Made by a program: the position numbers and the translations under genes
In this document: piece after piece, positions 46,452 to 58,639 of the stretch
Layout of the letters: every line of letters starts with the position of its first letter
Position numbering within the stretch: the first letter of the stretch is position 1
Source of the DNA: Euglena gracilis
Taxonomy: Eukaryota > Euglenida > Euglenophyceae > Euglenales
Length of the DNA stretch: 64,000 nucleotides
NCBI GenBank assembly: GCA_039621445.1
Contig: CP154954.1
Location: 8,558,634 to 8,622,633 of the forward strand
Direction: 5' to 3'
The notes under the pieces: generated by a model
The model's input: only the letters and a program-made list of their open reading frames with translations
Told to the model about the DNA's origin: nothing
The model's database searches: none

Positions 46452-46751
46452 CAGGGGTTTTTTTAGTCTTGGACCCCCTCCCCCGGGGGGGAGGGGGGGT
46501 AGGGTGGGTGGGTCCCTTGGACCCCCCTCCCCCCCGGGGGGGGGTGGGGGTAGGGGCTGGTGGGTATATCTTTTTTTGGCGCCGAAGGCACCGAAAATTT
46601 TGAAAAATGTGCTTTTTTTTTAGCATTTTCGGGCAAAAGCGGGGGGGGGTCCCCCGGGACCCCCCCCCTCCCCCGGGGGGCACCCCAGGGGTGGGTGGGT
46701 GGGTGCCGACCCCCTCCCCCCCTCCCCCCCCCGGTCTTAAAAAAACCCCTG
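46452..46751. mobile_element. Introner-like element, CAGGGG family
   Basis: The left end CAGGGGTTTTTTTAGTC is inverted at the right end as GGTCTTAAAAAAACCCCTG. Internal GGCGCCGAAGGCACCGAAAATTTTG resembles the copy at 11,222. A second partial copy of the interior follows directly (46,752-46,918), so this may be a nested or rearranged pair. The flanks CATGGCAC and CTTGGACC do not match. Confidence 0.65.
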
Positions 46752-47410
46752 CTTGGACCCCCTCCCCCTGGGGGGGGGAGGGGGGAGGGGCTGGTGGGTA
46801 TATCTTTTTCGGGGCCGAAGGCGCCGAAACTTTTGAAAAAAGGTGCTATTTTTAGCTTTTTTGGCTATTTTCGGACAAAATTGGATGGTTCCCCCGGGAC
46901 TCCACCCTGGGGGGCAAGACGATCGCACATATTGACGAACTGGTAACTACATCGACGATGACAAACTAGTAAGTAACCAGTAATTTGCCAGTTCTTTGTG
47001 GCAAAGTTGGCAAATGTTGACGCGAGGGAGTGCATTAACGCGGCTGTATCAAAAAATCGGATGCCTGTCCACCATCTCCAGACCCGCAGCTCATCGCTGC
47101 AACGGTAAACTCCAAGTCCATTCGTCCCTCTTTGCGGTATGCACCGATGTCGGAAACCCAAAAAAAAACAGGATGCTTTCTTCCGCTTTGAGTCATGCAA
47201 AAGTTTGCCGGGCATTTTGCAACCTTATTGTCCTTTTCACTTTCCACTGTGATTTCTTCGACCAAAGATGCAAGCGGAACCATATCATTGATTTCACCAG
47301 AATGGAAAGCACAGTGACCCCCCCACTACTCTCACCCATCCCCATGTCGACCGTAGGTGGGGTTTTGCCCCTTCAGTTTTCACCGGAAGTGAGAAGCACT
47401 ACAAAGGGGC

Positions 47411-47643
47411 TTAAACCCCCCAAAATAACCTGGTGGGGTGCCAGGTTATTTGAACCAACTTTTGGCCCTGCCCCCCCCCCGCCAGGTTATTTGGGCCTTT
47501 TTTTCAGCGCCATAAAGGAATTTTGCCTGAAAAGGGGGGTGCCAGGTTACTGGAACCATCTTTTTTGCCCTTCCCCCCGCCAAGTTATTCGACTCCCGCC
47601 AGGAGCAAGGGCCCCAGGTTATTTGGGGGGGGGGTCGGGTTTA
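47411..47643. mobile_element. Introner-like element, family C, complete copy
   Basis: The left end TTAAACCCCCCAAAATAACC is inverted at the right end as GGTTATTTGGGGGG...GGGTTTA. The body is GCCAGGTTATTTGGGCC and TTTTTTCAGCGCCATAAAGG. Truncated and inverted relatives lie at 2,572 and 58,011. No target duplication was recognised. Confidence 0.65.
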
Positions 47644-48011
47644 GGTGTTGCCCTGCTTTGGGCCGCATCGGACAGCACTGCCGCCCACCGCCCTCCCCCA
47701 TCCAGGCTGAGTTCCACGGCGAGAATTTTACCCCAACCCGGGTGGGGGGGGGGAGGGTGCCTGCCTGGGAAGGCACTGCAGGCACCCAGATTACCCCCCC
47801 CCCTGGTTGAGACGGCCAAAAGTGCCGGAGCACTCGACCAACCCTGATCAGAACTCCCCTCAGGTGGAGTTCCAGTTGGTTTCGGAGGTTCTGTTCTTCT
47901 GAAGAATTCATTTATCCCCAAAAATGTCTTTTTTTCGTCTGAAGCAATGGCCCTGGCCCGAAAAGTGAACACCAATTTTTTTTTCATTGTTATAATGGTC
48001 ATTTGAAATGT

Positions 48012-48365
48012 AATATACATTTATATACATATATATAAATATGTATATGTATATATGTATATATATGTATATATGTATATATATGTATATATGTATATAT
48101 ATGTATAATATGTATATATGTATATATTTATATATGTATATCGTTATATATATGTATCTTGTCTCTAGGTATTATGTATGTATTAGTTCTATCTTTATAT
48201 ATTTATCTCTGTCTAGAATTTCGTCTATATTTATATCATGTGTATCATCTTTATAGTCTGTCTTTATCTATTTATCATCTTCTTATGGATATATGTATAA
48301 TGTATATATTACATCTGATATCTATTATATATGTATATATATGTATATATAAATATATATACATT
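48012..48365. repeat. (TATG)/(TA) AT-rich microsatellite
   Basis: About 350 bp of TATATGTATATA and TATCTTTATATA repeats. Confidence 0.93.
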
Positions 48366-48433
48366 CCCACATTTAACATACGCTTTGGGCAAATTGCAAC
48401 TGGCACACGGCACACAGCCGTGGTCAGACTCAG

Positions 48434-48625
48434 TCTGCCCGAAACCCCCCTCTGCGCCGCCTCCGTCCCACCTGCCGCTGGCCCAGCCTCAGCCCCAGCC
48501 CCAGCCCCAGCTCCAGCCCGCCTCCGCCCCACAGGCCAACACCGCGGTGGCCCAACCCCGGGCCCCCACACCGCCCCCCGACCCGCCGGCGCCCCCGCCG
48601 CATGAAGCCCCAACGTCTCACCCGA
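48434..48625 (+). CDS. Pro/Gln-rich tail exon 6
   Basis: The acceptor is AGACTCAG. One frame reads KPPSAPPPSHLPLAQPQPQP and QLQPASAPQANTAVAQPRAP, then TPPPDPPAPPPHEAP. It is strongly GC-rich and low in complexity. The 3' edge is uncertain. Confidence 0.45.
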
Positions 48626-49360
48626 CCGGGTCGGTTCTGTGCGCTGTGGGGGTTGGGGTGGGGTGTTTGTGTGTGGGTTTGGGGAGGCATGTGGCACATT
48701 TGGGCCAGACCTCAGCGCCATGGAAAAGCGAAGGCATGTTCGCCCGATTTGGGCTTCGCAGCGCGGAAAAGGAACAATTGTCGCCACAGTGGTCCGTGGT
48801 TGGCACCGAAGGTTTACCAACCACCCACTGAATGGCTGTGGGTGCTTGTGCAGGATGAGTCATGGCGGAAGTGGATGATTGGGGAGGGAGGACATAAATT
48901 ATTTCCGCCCAAGTGTCTAAAAATTGTCCCTGAAACTACGCTTTGGACCATTTTCCTCATCAACTTGGGCGCTTCTGGAGGATGGTGTGTGGTGAAATAG
49001 GACGTCAAAAAAACCTAGAGGACAATATTGACAACTGGTGAAATTTTATTGATGCCAAATGAAGCCCATCACACTCCAATGCGTTTTGTGCGACGTGTTT
49101 TTGCTGCTGGCATCATTAGCAGCAGCGAGAGGACCGCCCTCCCTCCACTGTGTGACGGTCACGCCCAGATACCTCTTTGCTCATACCTTTGGCTCCAACC
49201 ACCAAATATTCTGACAGACATTCTCTTTCGGTGCTGCGGGGCCCAAAGCACTCGAACGTTCCTTCGCTGGGACCTTTCCTACCTTGCCTACTGTGGGGAG
49301 TGTTGCCTCAGGTTCGTGGGTCATGCGTGTCATGCACTGCCATGCGTGCCACGGGAACCA

Positions 49361-49560
49361 ACCTGCCGGCGGCGCCAGCACCACCGCAGCCCACCCCAGC
49401 CGCCGTGGCCCCCTCCCCCCAGCCTGCGGCGACAGTTGCGGCCGCCGTGGTGCCAGTCACTGCGGACCTCCCCCATGCTGCTCCCGGGCCTTCCGACGAT
49501 GCGCCGCCCGCCTCCCGCGGGAGCTCCGACGAAGGGTCCAGCCATGCCCCCAACCACGCT
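49361..49560 (+). CDS. Pro/Ala-rich tail exon 7
   Basis: The frame reads LPAAPAPPQPTPAAVAPSPQ, then TVAAAVVPVTADLPHAAPG and SDDAPPASRGSSDEG. It is disordered in character, and both edges are uncertain. Confidence 0.4.
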
Positions 49561-50102
49561 TCAGCCACAGGGATGCCTTTTCTCCAGCTTTTTTTTTCAT
49601 CGAAGAGGTGCAAATGAGAATAAAAATGGAGTCATTCGGCCCGATCCAAAACATAATACAAAACAAACACACAACAGGCTTCTTCGTCTCGCACCAAATG
49701 GATGATCAGTCAGGATTTGGAAGCCACCTTTCTTCCTGGTGGGGGCAGCATTTGTCCTCACAAGCCACCTGCCCCAGAGTTTGCCTGATAAAATCGTCCG
49801 GCAAAGCACTTGACACATTCAGCAAGGAAAGCCCACTGAGACGTCGCCGGCTGGCTGGAAACGCCGGCTGGCAAACGTAGACAGGCAGGATGACTCCCCC
49901 TGGCAGCTGCAGGCAGCCGGATTTGGGGAGTGCAACTGGACCCAAAGGGCCAAATTTGGCAAACCAACACTCTTTAATCCATTTTTTTTTGCTCAATTTA
50001 AATTACTTAAAAAACTAACATTTTTAATTTGCACAAGAACAAAGTTCAAAGAAGGTTCAATTTGGTACCGTCTTCGCTGGCATCAGTCGTGGGGCGTCGC
50101 AG

Positions 50103-50208
50103 CCCTGTGCCGGCGGCCGCTTCAGCTGCTTCCACCCCAGCCAAGCCAGCGCCCTCTCCGAAGCCAAGCTCCGCTGCTGCCCTCCAGGGGCCTCCCATTC
50201 TGGGCAAC
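50103..50208 (+). CDS. Ala/Pro/Ser-rich tail exon 8
   Basis: The acceptor GGGGCGTCGCAG and the strong donor GGCAAC|gtgagg (phase 2 in, 0 out) bound SPVPAAASAASTPAKPAPSP and KPSSAAALQGPPILGN. Confidence 0.55.
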
Positions 50209-50536
50209 GTGAGGGCGGGACCCCAAACATTGTGGCTCATGGTAGCAACATAACTGGCAAAGCTTGAGGTTCATCTGTGGTTTTGGTCAAGGCTCCTGGA
50301 TGAATTGTCTTGCCTGTTCACCACGTCGGTAGTATTTTTCCCCATGCTTTCCATCTGTCCATCTGCCTGCGCAGAACAGAAAACAGTCTGCACAAAAACA
50401 GAAAAAATGAGGCTGTTTGTTGGATTCTCAACCCACCAACCTGCAGCCAACCGTGTGCAGCGTTAGTCTACATGCACGTTTTCACCCACGTGCCCACCAC
50501 ACAAGCCACAACGCAACACACAATACAAAACACAGC

Positions 50537-51012
<476 letters not shown>

Positions 51013-51214
51013 TCCATGTACGCACGCACGCACACACACTCAACACACACATGTACAACGCAAATGCACACACACAAACACACACACAGACAAACACGCA
51101 CAAGCAAACACACACACAACACAAATAAACACACAAGTGCACACACGCATGCATACATGCACGCCCACATACACACACACACACATACGCGCGCACACAC
51201 GCATACGCACTTTG

Positions 51215-51322
51215 TGCTGGCCTCTGCCCTCGCTGTGCCGGCCCCTGCCGAACCCCCCACCCCGCCAAGGCAGCCGTCCCCGGGCCCCCCCGCCCCTGCC
51301 GAGCCCCCTGCCCAGGCTTCGA
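51215..51322 (+). CDS. Pro/Ala-rich tail exon 9
   Basis: The frame reads LASALAVPAPAEPPTPPRQP and SPGPPAPAEPPAQAS, matching the character of its neighbours. No clean acceptor was found because CA repeats precede it. Confidence 0.35.
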
Positions 51323-51593
51323 TATAAGAAGGGTGTACAGTAAGAGGGGGTCCCCGAACTGATTTCCGGGATACCCAAAGCCCCCAAAAGGGTCAAAATT
51401 TCCCTTTGAATCGAGAATTTCTTTGCATTTTTGACAAGGATTTGCCCAAAAAAGCGCCCAAAAGGAATTCTTCACCAATTTTGGGAGGCATTTTTTTTCC
51501 CGTGCCGTGCCAGAAATCGCTCACCTTGTTTAGGAGGAAGGTTGTCACCCCCTGGACCAGTGGACGGGAGTCCGACCCCCCCCCCCACCTCAT

Positions 51594-51700
51594 ATTGAAT
51601 GCTGCCCCCGTCGCATCGGCCTCCGTGTCCTCCGACACCTCCGACCGATCCGGCGACAGTGACAAACAGACTGTGCTGTTTTGTGCAGTTCCCGTCCCCA
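51594..51700 (+). CDS. Possible Ser/Asp-rich exon
   Basis: The frame reads AAPVASASVSSDTSDRSGDS followed by DKQ. It could be the last part of the Pro-rich series. No stop codon can be assigned with confidence. Confidence 0.3.
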
Positions 51701-52149
51701 CCATAGAGTCACTTAATAGCTGGGTGACCCCTCCTCACACAGTTTTTTGTGTGTGCAGTTTTCCCCCCCCTTGGGATTGGATTGGATTGGACATTGGGAT
51801 TGGAGAGTGCCATGGGTGTGTTGGGACCACTGGACCCCCTCCCACCCCCAGGTTGGGTTAGTCTGACACAGCTGAAGGCTGTGCCGGAAGGGTTTTCAGC
51901 TGATTTTGGGTGGGTTTTGGGTGGGTGGGTGGGTGGGCTGGTTGATGGGCCGACCCCGCCCCTGGGGGGCATACACGGGTGGGATAAAGTGGTCCCGCAG
52001 GGGTCACTAAATGAAACTTGCTTCTTGCCCCTCTCGAAGAAAGGTCGCCCAGGTTGGTGCGCATGGCACAAACCTGGGTTTGTGTAGTGGGGGATGGGTG
52101 GCAGGATTGTTTGGGATGGCGACATTCCCATTTATAGTCAGGTTTACGG

Positions 52150-52218
52150 TTGTGTTTATGTTGGTTAGGGTTGGTGTTAGGGTTAGGGTTCGGGTTGGGG
52201 TTAGCGTTATGGTTGGGG
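52150..52218. repeat. Degenerate (GGTTAG)n telomere-like tract
   Basis: About ten imperfect units of GGTTAGGGTTGG, TTAGGGTTAGGG and GGTTAGCG. It is short and diverged, so it is an interstitial repeat or part of an element rather than a chromosome end. Confidence 0.6.
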
Positions 52219-52828
52219 TCGCTGAGCTCTTATCCCTTTATGGGTAAGAGCGAAGCTTACCACAGGGGAAAAGGGCCCCCAGCCCCCCCCCTCTGGGTCG
52301 ACCGTGAAAACCGCGGATTATATTCTCTGCAGTTCGATCTTTTGGGAATACCTTTCTCAAGTCTTCTGTGGAAAGTCCTTGTAGAGTTGCTGATTGTGGG
52401 CAAATCACAGTCTGGGTCTGAGGAGCCTGACCTCACTTGACCGGCCTGCCCACCTCACTCAGCCGGGGATTAAGGTCCGGACGGTAGAACCCCGCCGTGC
52501 CTCGCTCAACAATGTGCTCCTTCCCGCCCTCGTATCACCCTCCCCTGGGTGGCTGGTGCACTTTGGCATCTCCCCCTATCTATCAACTGCTCTCTCTATG
52601 TGTTTTAAATACTGACTGCACACTCACAATGGCCTGACCCTATATTGCTGACGATCACATTCATCCTCAGGGTGTTCTCAGCGGCACGTTGCATTCTCTC
52701 CTCAAAGAAACAGGCCCCTCTTTTCCTTATTCTGTTTTTTTTCCACCACCCGCCCGAGTGTCCACCACAGCACTTCACAGAGCCACACTTTTTTTCATAC
52801 GGACCTCCTGTCCACCCCACCCCTGGCC

Positions 52829-53090
52829 TAGGAAACTGTCCTTGCTGGGTAACTGTCCTCCACCCTCTGTACCCACTAAGCTGTCCTCACAAGCACCTGT
52901 CTCCTGCCCTTGAACTCGCTGACCCAATTCAAGTGGTTCCCACCCCAAAAAGGATGGATACTGATATTGGGTTTGAGGGGGGTCCCCAAAAAACCCGATA
53001 TGTTGCCCACCCCAATATCCCAAGGACAGGTCAGTGGGTACAGAGGGTAGAGGACAGTTTTCCAGGTGGTCTGGACCACAGGACAAAACT
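52829..53090. mobile_element. Inverted repeat element with GGAAACTGTCC ends
   Basis: CTAGGAAACTGTCC on the left is inverted near the right end as GGACAGTTTTCC. Inside are GTACCCACTAAGCTGTCC and its inverse GACAGGTCAGTGGGTAC. The whole forms a fold-back structure of the dispersed CTGTC family. Confidence 0.55.
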
Positions 53091-53362
53091 TTTCGTTTTC
53101 GACCCCTAGGGGGGGGAGTAAGGTCCATCAGCAATTGCTCTTGATTACCTGCCTGATTGATTGGTTGCAGTGTGGCAACTTGAGCCGCACGCAGGGGTGA
53201 ACTGCCCAGGGATTCTACCGCACAAGGTGTGGGCCATTGCTCAAGGAAGTCCAGACTCCTGCGAGGAGTCCCAGGACCCTTCCTGGGTTTGACTCTTGAC
53301 TCCACATTTTGCGCCGGGGAGACAAAAATTCTCATCCGCAAGGAGTGGCAAGGTGGGCACTT

Positions 53363-53785
53363 GTTACCCCCCCCCTATGTCCAACGACCCCCCTATGTCC
53401 AATGACCCCCCCTGGTCAGAGGACACCTTTTCGGAGGTTTGACCAAATTTTTGGTCCCGGCGTGAAGCGCCGGGACGAAAAATTTTGCCCAAAAATTGGC
53501 CTAAAATTTGGCCAAAATGCCATTTTTGACACTTTTTGGACAAAAATTTGTCAAAATTGCCCAAAATTTTCGGCGCAAAGCGCCGGAAGGGAAAATTTGG
53601 GCATTTTTGGGTGGGTAGGGACCCGGGTACCCACCAACTTTCTTTTGACCCCATGTCCAACGACCCCCCCCCCCCCCCGGTCAGAGGACACCTTTTTGGT
53701 CACTACCCTATGTCCAACGACCACCCCCCCCCCCCCGGTCAGAGGACAGAGGTTACCGGTCATTGGACATAAGGGGGAGGGTAAC
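53363..53785. mobile_element. Introner-like element, family B, copy 2
   Basis: The left end GTTACCCCCCCCCTATGTCC is inverted at the right end as GGACATAAGGGGGAGGGTAAC. The interior matches the 9,601 copy almost base for base (GGAGGTTTGACCAAATTTTT, GGCGTGAAGCGCCGGGAC, GGCGCAAAGCGCCGGAAGG). The two copies are clearly recent relatives. The flanks GGGCACTT and GTGTGGCA show no duplication. Confidence 0.78.
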
Positions 53786-54179
53786 GTGTGGCATATCAGT
53801 TGCCTCATTATGTCACAGTAAATTGCATTCATAGAAAATTATAAAAAAAAAGGTTTTTTGGCCAACAATTTAAGTTGGGCAACCCATTCCCTGGTGCCCA
53901 ACTTCAGTCCATGTAGCACCCAGCAAAACAAAAAAAAAATCTGCTGCTATCCATCCGCCCTTTGCCCATTGGGCAGGAATTAAAGTTCGTTGATGGGGCG
54001 CTGCTGGTTGAAAAAGAAGGCTACCGGCAGGCAGGAATCCCGTCAGGATTTTCTCTTGATTGAACTTTCTTGAAAATTTTAATATTTTTTTGTTTCAAAA
54101 AATTCAATTTCCAGGGTTAAAAAAAATACTTTTTTCCAGGCATCTGGTTACAAACTTGTAAAAAAAAAATCGTTTTCTG

Positions 54180-54435
54180 GTTTTTTTTTGTCACTAGCTT
54201 TGCACCCAAAAATAGCAAAAAATTTTGGGCAAGAGATTGTCAGAATTTCCCAAATTTTTTGGCGCAAAGTACCAGAAGGAAAATTTGACCTTTTGGGGGG
54301 GGTCCCAGGGGTCCTCCAACTTTTTTTTTTGACTCCTTGTCCAAAGACCACCGCCCCGTCGGAGGAAATCTTTTTGGCCACAACCCTATGTCCAACGACC
54401 ACCCCCACAGGTTACTGGTCATTGGACATGGGGAG
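54180..54435. mobile_element. Decayed family B element
   Basis: It keeps TGGCGCAAAGTACCAGAAGG, GGAAATCTTTTTGGCCAC and the right end GGTTACTGGTCATTGGACAT. Many substitutions show an older insertion. It lies just upstream of the ATG at 54,532. Confidence 0.6.
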
Positions 54436-54531
54436 GGGGGTGAAGTGCAAGCAGAATTCTCAAGCCAAACTGTCTTCCGTTCCACAGCTGTCGCCGTCGC
54501 CCCCGTCCCCTACTGCGTATCCCATCACACC

Positions 54532-54568
54532 ATGGGAAAGAGCACCAAGAGGGCCCGTAAGACCCACA
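54532..54568 (+). CDS. Start exon of small basic protein
   Basis: The ATG in CACACCATGGGAAAG is in good context and encodes MGKSTKRARKTH. Ending at the GC donor ACCCACA|gccaag (phase 1) joins the next exon as THSSKKKVPK in frame. The N-terminus looks like those of small nucleolar, ribosome-biogenesis proteins (inference), but no family was recognised. Confidence 0.6.
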
Positions 54569-54851
54569 GCCAAGGCCCAATGTGTGTGTTCGCACGCGCG
54601 TGTGCCTGCATGCCTGCGTTGCGTGCACACGCACATATGTTTGCATTGGGGCAGGTGGAGGTCAGCGCACCGATGTTTTTTGAACAGTCGAGGTTGACCC
54701 TCTGGGGGGTGACATCTGGCCTGACACCCCTCGGCGGGATGCACCTCCTTCCTCTCACTCCAGTTGATTGGTCTAAATGTTATGGTGTGCCTGTGTGTTG
54801 GCCCACGGCCATGTTGAGTGATTGGGTTCCAAGCACTGGGCCCTGCTGGAG

Positions 54852-54931
54852 GCTCCAAGAAGAAAGTTCCGAAGCAGCTTCGGGCCCGGAAGGTCGATAC
54901 GAGCGGCAACGTCCGGCGCCGCAAGGGTGAC
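54852..54931 (+). CDS. Basic protein exon 2
   Basis: CTGCTGGAG precedes the exon. It encodes SKKKVPKQLRARKVDTSGN and VRRRKGD, ending before GT (GGTGAC|gtgaag, phase 0). The very high Lys/Arg content is consistent with an RNA-binding or nucleolar protein. The fit to exon 1 through a GC-AG intron supports both exons. Confidence 0.6.
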
Positions 54932-54999
54932 GTGAAGTCTATTCAGGCTTTGGACTGCATGGCTGCGCCTGAATCTGTCGTTTGATTTGTCCGTCATTC

Positions 55000-56570
55000 A
55001 CAACAGGGAACCCTGATTCCTGTGCCGATGGTCCCCCACCTCAACCAAATGTACGTGCCACTGGTAATTCGCACAAAACTTGTCCGGATAATAGCACCTT
55101 ATCAGTCGCTTATCACAGCAGAAGGGATTTCCGAACCACTCTCCCATACCCATTGTTTGTGTTTTTTTCTCCATTCAGTGCTTTGAACTGGATAGAATAA
55201 GGAGGTTTTTATGAAAACGAACGGGGCACAAAGAATGCGGACGGCAAAATCCCTTTCCTTTTCTAGGCTTTTTTGGCGAAAAATGAAACAAGAAAAATGC
55301 CTATGATGCCGATACGCATTTGAGACAGTTGTTTTCCATTTCAGAAGACGGTTTGTGAAAATTTAAATATTTTTCTCACCAGTCATAATTTAGCATCATA
55401 CGGTGAAAAATTCGGATTGCATAATCCCGCACAATCCTGCATAATTTTCAGACTCAAATTGACCCAAAGGTGCTTTCACTGGGGCCCTATTTTTATCGTC
55501 CCAAAATGATTTGATCAAATACGAATGAAATTGGTCCAAAAAATGAAACAAAATGGCCCAAAAAGACAACCAATCTAAAAAATGTCATGTGGGATTACTC
55601 AGAAAAAATCACCCCAAAATGACGAAACGGACCAGTTTTGGGCATTTTCAGAAGAGGGACCCCTGGTTTTACCAGTGGGACCCCAGGGGGCTACAAAGGT
55701 AAACCCTACCTGGGGAGTCCGTTTTTTTTGGCTTTTTTTGTTAAAGATTAGTATTTTGGACGGTCTAATTTGGGGGGGGGCACGATCCCAGGTTGAAGGA
55801 ACATGTGTTTGCGTTTGCCTCCCTTCCAGGACGGTGAAGTGTTGGGATAAGCACCCCACAAACAATAACCTGCCCAATGAATGCCTCCGAGGACCAACTT
55901 TGACTACCCAGATGGCATCACAGCGGGCCAAAGAAAACCAAGAAGAGAATTCACCAGGAAACATTGGGAAAATCACAAAAATCCATGAAATTTGCTGAGA
56001 ATAACAACCAAAAGCAGCATCCATTGTGCAAAAATAATCCTAAAATATCCAAGAGCCCCATATCAGCAGTGTTGCGGTTCCCTGATGTCCTGCCGGGAAA
56101 GGTGTCACCGCAAACCAAGTTGACATCCATTCAGTTCGGCTGCGGCGTTTTCCATGCGTGTCACAAACTGCAATGCCGTTTTGAAGGAGGACTGAAATAA
56201 ATTTGAAAGCATGGCAATGATTTCGTGTGGGCAAGAATATGCCGTGATAAGAGACAAGAGAGAAGACTTCAGTTTTTTTCGTCTTCGAATTTATGCTGGG
56301 TTATGCTGTAATTATGCAGGGTTGTGTGAGAAAATGTGGAGTAAAAGTGCACGAAGCAACTGTTGTTGGCATTGCTGCAAGATGGAGACTTGCAATTTGG
56401 TCGAACACAGGACCAAAATGCCAAAAACGTCCCAAGCTGACCCAGAATTCATGTTGGAGTGCCATCTGCAAACTCAGAAAAATTTGGTCAGGTACCAAAT
56501 GGAGATGAACTGTTGTGTGTGTGTGTGCACGCGCGCGCGTGTGTGTATGTGCGTGTGCATGTGTGTGCGT
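55000..56570. other. Stretch with weak coding signals
   Basis: Mostly AT-rich. At about 55,830 a good acceptor (CTCCCTTCCAG) opens a frame beginning TVKCWDKHPTNNN, reminiscent of one WD40 strand but too short to call. A frame at 56,060-56,198 (RFPDVLPGKVSPQTKL) ends in a stop. Neither is assigned. Confidence 0.3.
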
Positions 56571-56578
56571 GTGTCCAG

Positions 56579-56705
56579 CCGCATCGTTTCCACATATGCC
56601 CGACAGTGTCCCACTGTGGGGTGGCGTTCCCCTGCCAATGCCTGCCCCATCTGGCGGGACTACACGGTGCGGGCCACGGTGATGGGCCAGCGAAAAGGCG
56701 GCAAG
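56579..56705 (+). CDS. Candidate exon, unrecognised protein
   Basis: The acceptor is GTGTGTCCAG and the donor GGCGGCAAG|gtgccc. One frame reads WRDYTVRATVMGQRKGGK, with RIVSTYARQCPTVGW before it. The end faintly recalls the bL21 ribosomal protein pattern (A.V.....GGK), but this is not enough to name it. Confidence 0.4.
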
Positions 56706-56754
56706 GTGCCCCCTTTTCTTTTAGACCTGTTAGTGAAAATCAAGACTTTATTTA

Positions 56755-56773
56755 TGTATGTATCTATGTATTT

Positions 56774-56869
<96 letters not shown>

Positions 56870-57038
56870 TTTCAATTGTTTTTATTAATTTTTATTCATT
56901 CATTCATTCATTCATTCATTCATTCATTCATTCATTCATTCATTCATTCATTCATTCATTCATTCATTCATTTTCTTATTTTTTGTTTATTTATTTATTT
57001 ATTTATTTATTTATGTATTTATTTATGTTTCTCTGTAT

Positions 57039-57073
<35 letters not shown>

Positions 57074-57086
57074 TCTATTTATTTCA
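56755..57086. repeat. (TTTA)n and (ATTC)n tetramer arrays
   Basis: About 120 bp of (ATTT)n, 80 bp of (ATTC)n, then about 90 bp more of (ATTT)n. Confidence 0.97.
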
Positions 57087-57096
57087 ATTGGCAGCC

Positions 57097-57180
57097 TCTT
57101 ACTCCTCAGCCCACAATCCCAGTTGTATGCCGAGGCTACGTCTACCCAGCCTGCATCATTGAAGTGGGACTGACGAGTGC
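57097..57180 (+). CDS. Possible exon, frame uncertain
   Basis: The acceptor is TTTCAATTGGCAG. The frames read TPQPTIPVVCRGYVYPACI or an alternative, SYSSAHNPSCMPRLRL. The composition is protein-like but unassigned. Confidence 0.3.
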
Positions 57181-57283
57181 TTGTGGCCTATTTTCCCTCC
57201 AACTCTGTTGGTCCGCTGGGGAAATTGCAGCCGTTTCCACTGCACAGGGGCGAGCTTTGGATAACCTTGGGAAAAAGGATCAC

Positions 57284-57445
57284 GGTCAGGGGTAGGAAAA
57301 GGGGTAGGGTTAGTATTTTTCTGCCGAAGTTAGGCCGCAATCCTGAGAATATGCCCAAAATTAGGCCCAACCTGCAGGCGGAATATTGCCAAATTTCGGC
57401 CGAGATTGAGGCCTTAATCCATGACCGTAACCCTATCCCCACCAC
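57284..57445. mobile_element. Inverted-end element with GGGGTAGGGTTA termini
   Basis: GGGGTAGGGTTAG on the left pairs with TAACCCTATCCCC on the right. Inside, GAAGTTAGGCCGC and CGGCCGAGATTGAGGCC also pair. It shares the GTTAGGCC motif with 42,930-43,178. Confidence 0.45.
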
Positions 57446-58010
57446 AAACCCAGTTTTTTTTTGACCCTGTATCCGAAAAACCAGCGGGAAAAGCAGTGAG
57501 TTGGGTGGGTTTCCAGGACCCCTGAAATTGGGGTAATGGTGTGTCATACAACAGGGACCGGACCATTCCTCATACTGGAACCGTGGGCCCAGTAGTATGA
57601 GGCTGCCTTCATTTAAAAGAAGCCTCTTCTTCTTTGGCAAACGGTCAGCATTTATCTTCTGGTTTCTCGTGTCCCAGGCTGCAGATGATAATGCTTTGAG
57701 CTAAAACGGGGGGAAAAAAGCCCACCAGCAGTTCAACCCATTTGCCAAGAGGCGAAGGTTTCCAGTGCACGCGACCTGTCTTCCCTCCTTTTTTTCTTAA
57801 AAGGCACCGTCATACTTTGAATGCCGCAGTTGACATGAGCAAATGCACGTTCCAAAGCAGGGAGATTCAGGGAATTGTAAAGGGACCTCATGTCTCCTCC
57901 GTGGTGGCTGACCACAGCGTAATGGAAGTATTAATGGCATGCTGGGGGTGGTAATTGCGATGGATGGTCTGTGTGTCAATGAAGAACGTTGGCACAACCA
58001 AAGGCACTAA

Positions 58011-58232
58011 TAACCCCCCCAAAAACCTGGCGGGGCCCTTGTTCCTGGCAGTGGCCGAATAAATTGGCGGGGGAGGGGGGGCAAAAAATGGTTCCAGTTA
58101 CTTGGCACCCCCTTTTTAAGGCAAAGTCCCTTTACGACACTGAAAACAGGGTCCAAATAACCTGGCTGGGGGGCAGGGCCAAAAGTTGGCTCCAATAACC
58201 TGGCCCCCCGCCACGTTATTTGGGGGGAGGTT
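58011..58232. mobile_element. Family C element, inverted orientation
   Basis: The reverse complement of this stretch matches 47,411-47,643. Shared segments in this orientation are AAAACCTGGCGGGGCC, GGTTCCAGTTACTTGGCACC, AAATAACCTGGC and TTATTTGGGGGG. Confidence 0.65.
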
Positions 58233-58308
58233 GATTCTGTTCCCTCAGTTTCGGGTGTGAGCCACTGGCGCGTGCATTCCCCTTGGCGAGGCCCCCTGCT
58301 CCCCACAG

Positions 58309-58395
58309 GTCATCGCTGACACGCACAACCGGGTTTGCATGCTGCACAGTAAGTGCGACTGCATTGTGAGGACGGACATGACGCGGATGTCGAAG
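58309..58395 (+). CDS. Candidate exon, 29 codons
   Basis: The acceptor CTGCTCCCCACAG and donor ATGTCGAAG|gtgtgt are strong, in phase 0 at both ends. The exon encodes VIADTHNRVCMLHSKCDC and IVRTDMTRMSK. It looks like ordinary folded protein. The family is unknown. It joins the exon at 58,575 in phase. Confidence 0.6.
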
Positions 58396-58574
58396 GTGTG
58401 TTCGACAGCCCCGTTTGCATTTTTTTTTTTGGACGGTGAATGAATCCATGTGAGGTATCCAATTCTTGCACGTCGCAAGAACAACCTTGGACCCAACCTC
58501 CCCAATTTATTTTTGAACAGCGTAATTCTGATTCTGATAATTTCTGGCGCTGTTTGTTGTCTCTCCCAATGCAG

Positions 58575-58639
58575 CCACAGGGTCCGCCCATATTCTGCGC
58601 CAAGCTGGTCTCATACAGCGTTGGCCCTCCCTATCAGAG
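58575..58639 (+). CDS. Candidate exon ending inside an introner TIR
   Basis: The acceptor is CCCAATGCAG. The exon encodes PQGPPIFCAKLVSYSVGPPY and then Q. The donor AG|GTTTTC lies within the left TIR of the CAGGGG-family element that starts at 58,635. Splicing there to 59,290 gives an open frame (PPYQSFVELRGF), so the element appears to supply the donor. Confidence 0.55.

Noticed and set aside
52150-52218. Telomere
   Set aside because: The TTAGGG-like units are few, degenerate and internal to the window. Inverted TTAGGG-containing elements at 42,930 and 57,284 offer a better explanation.
55830-55998. WD40-repeat exon (TVKCWD)
   Set aside because: Only one strand-like motif is seen, with no GH dipeptide or neighbouring repeats.
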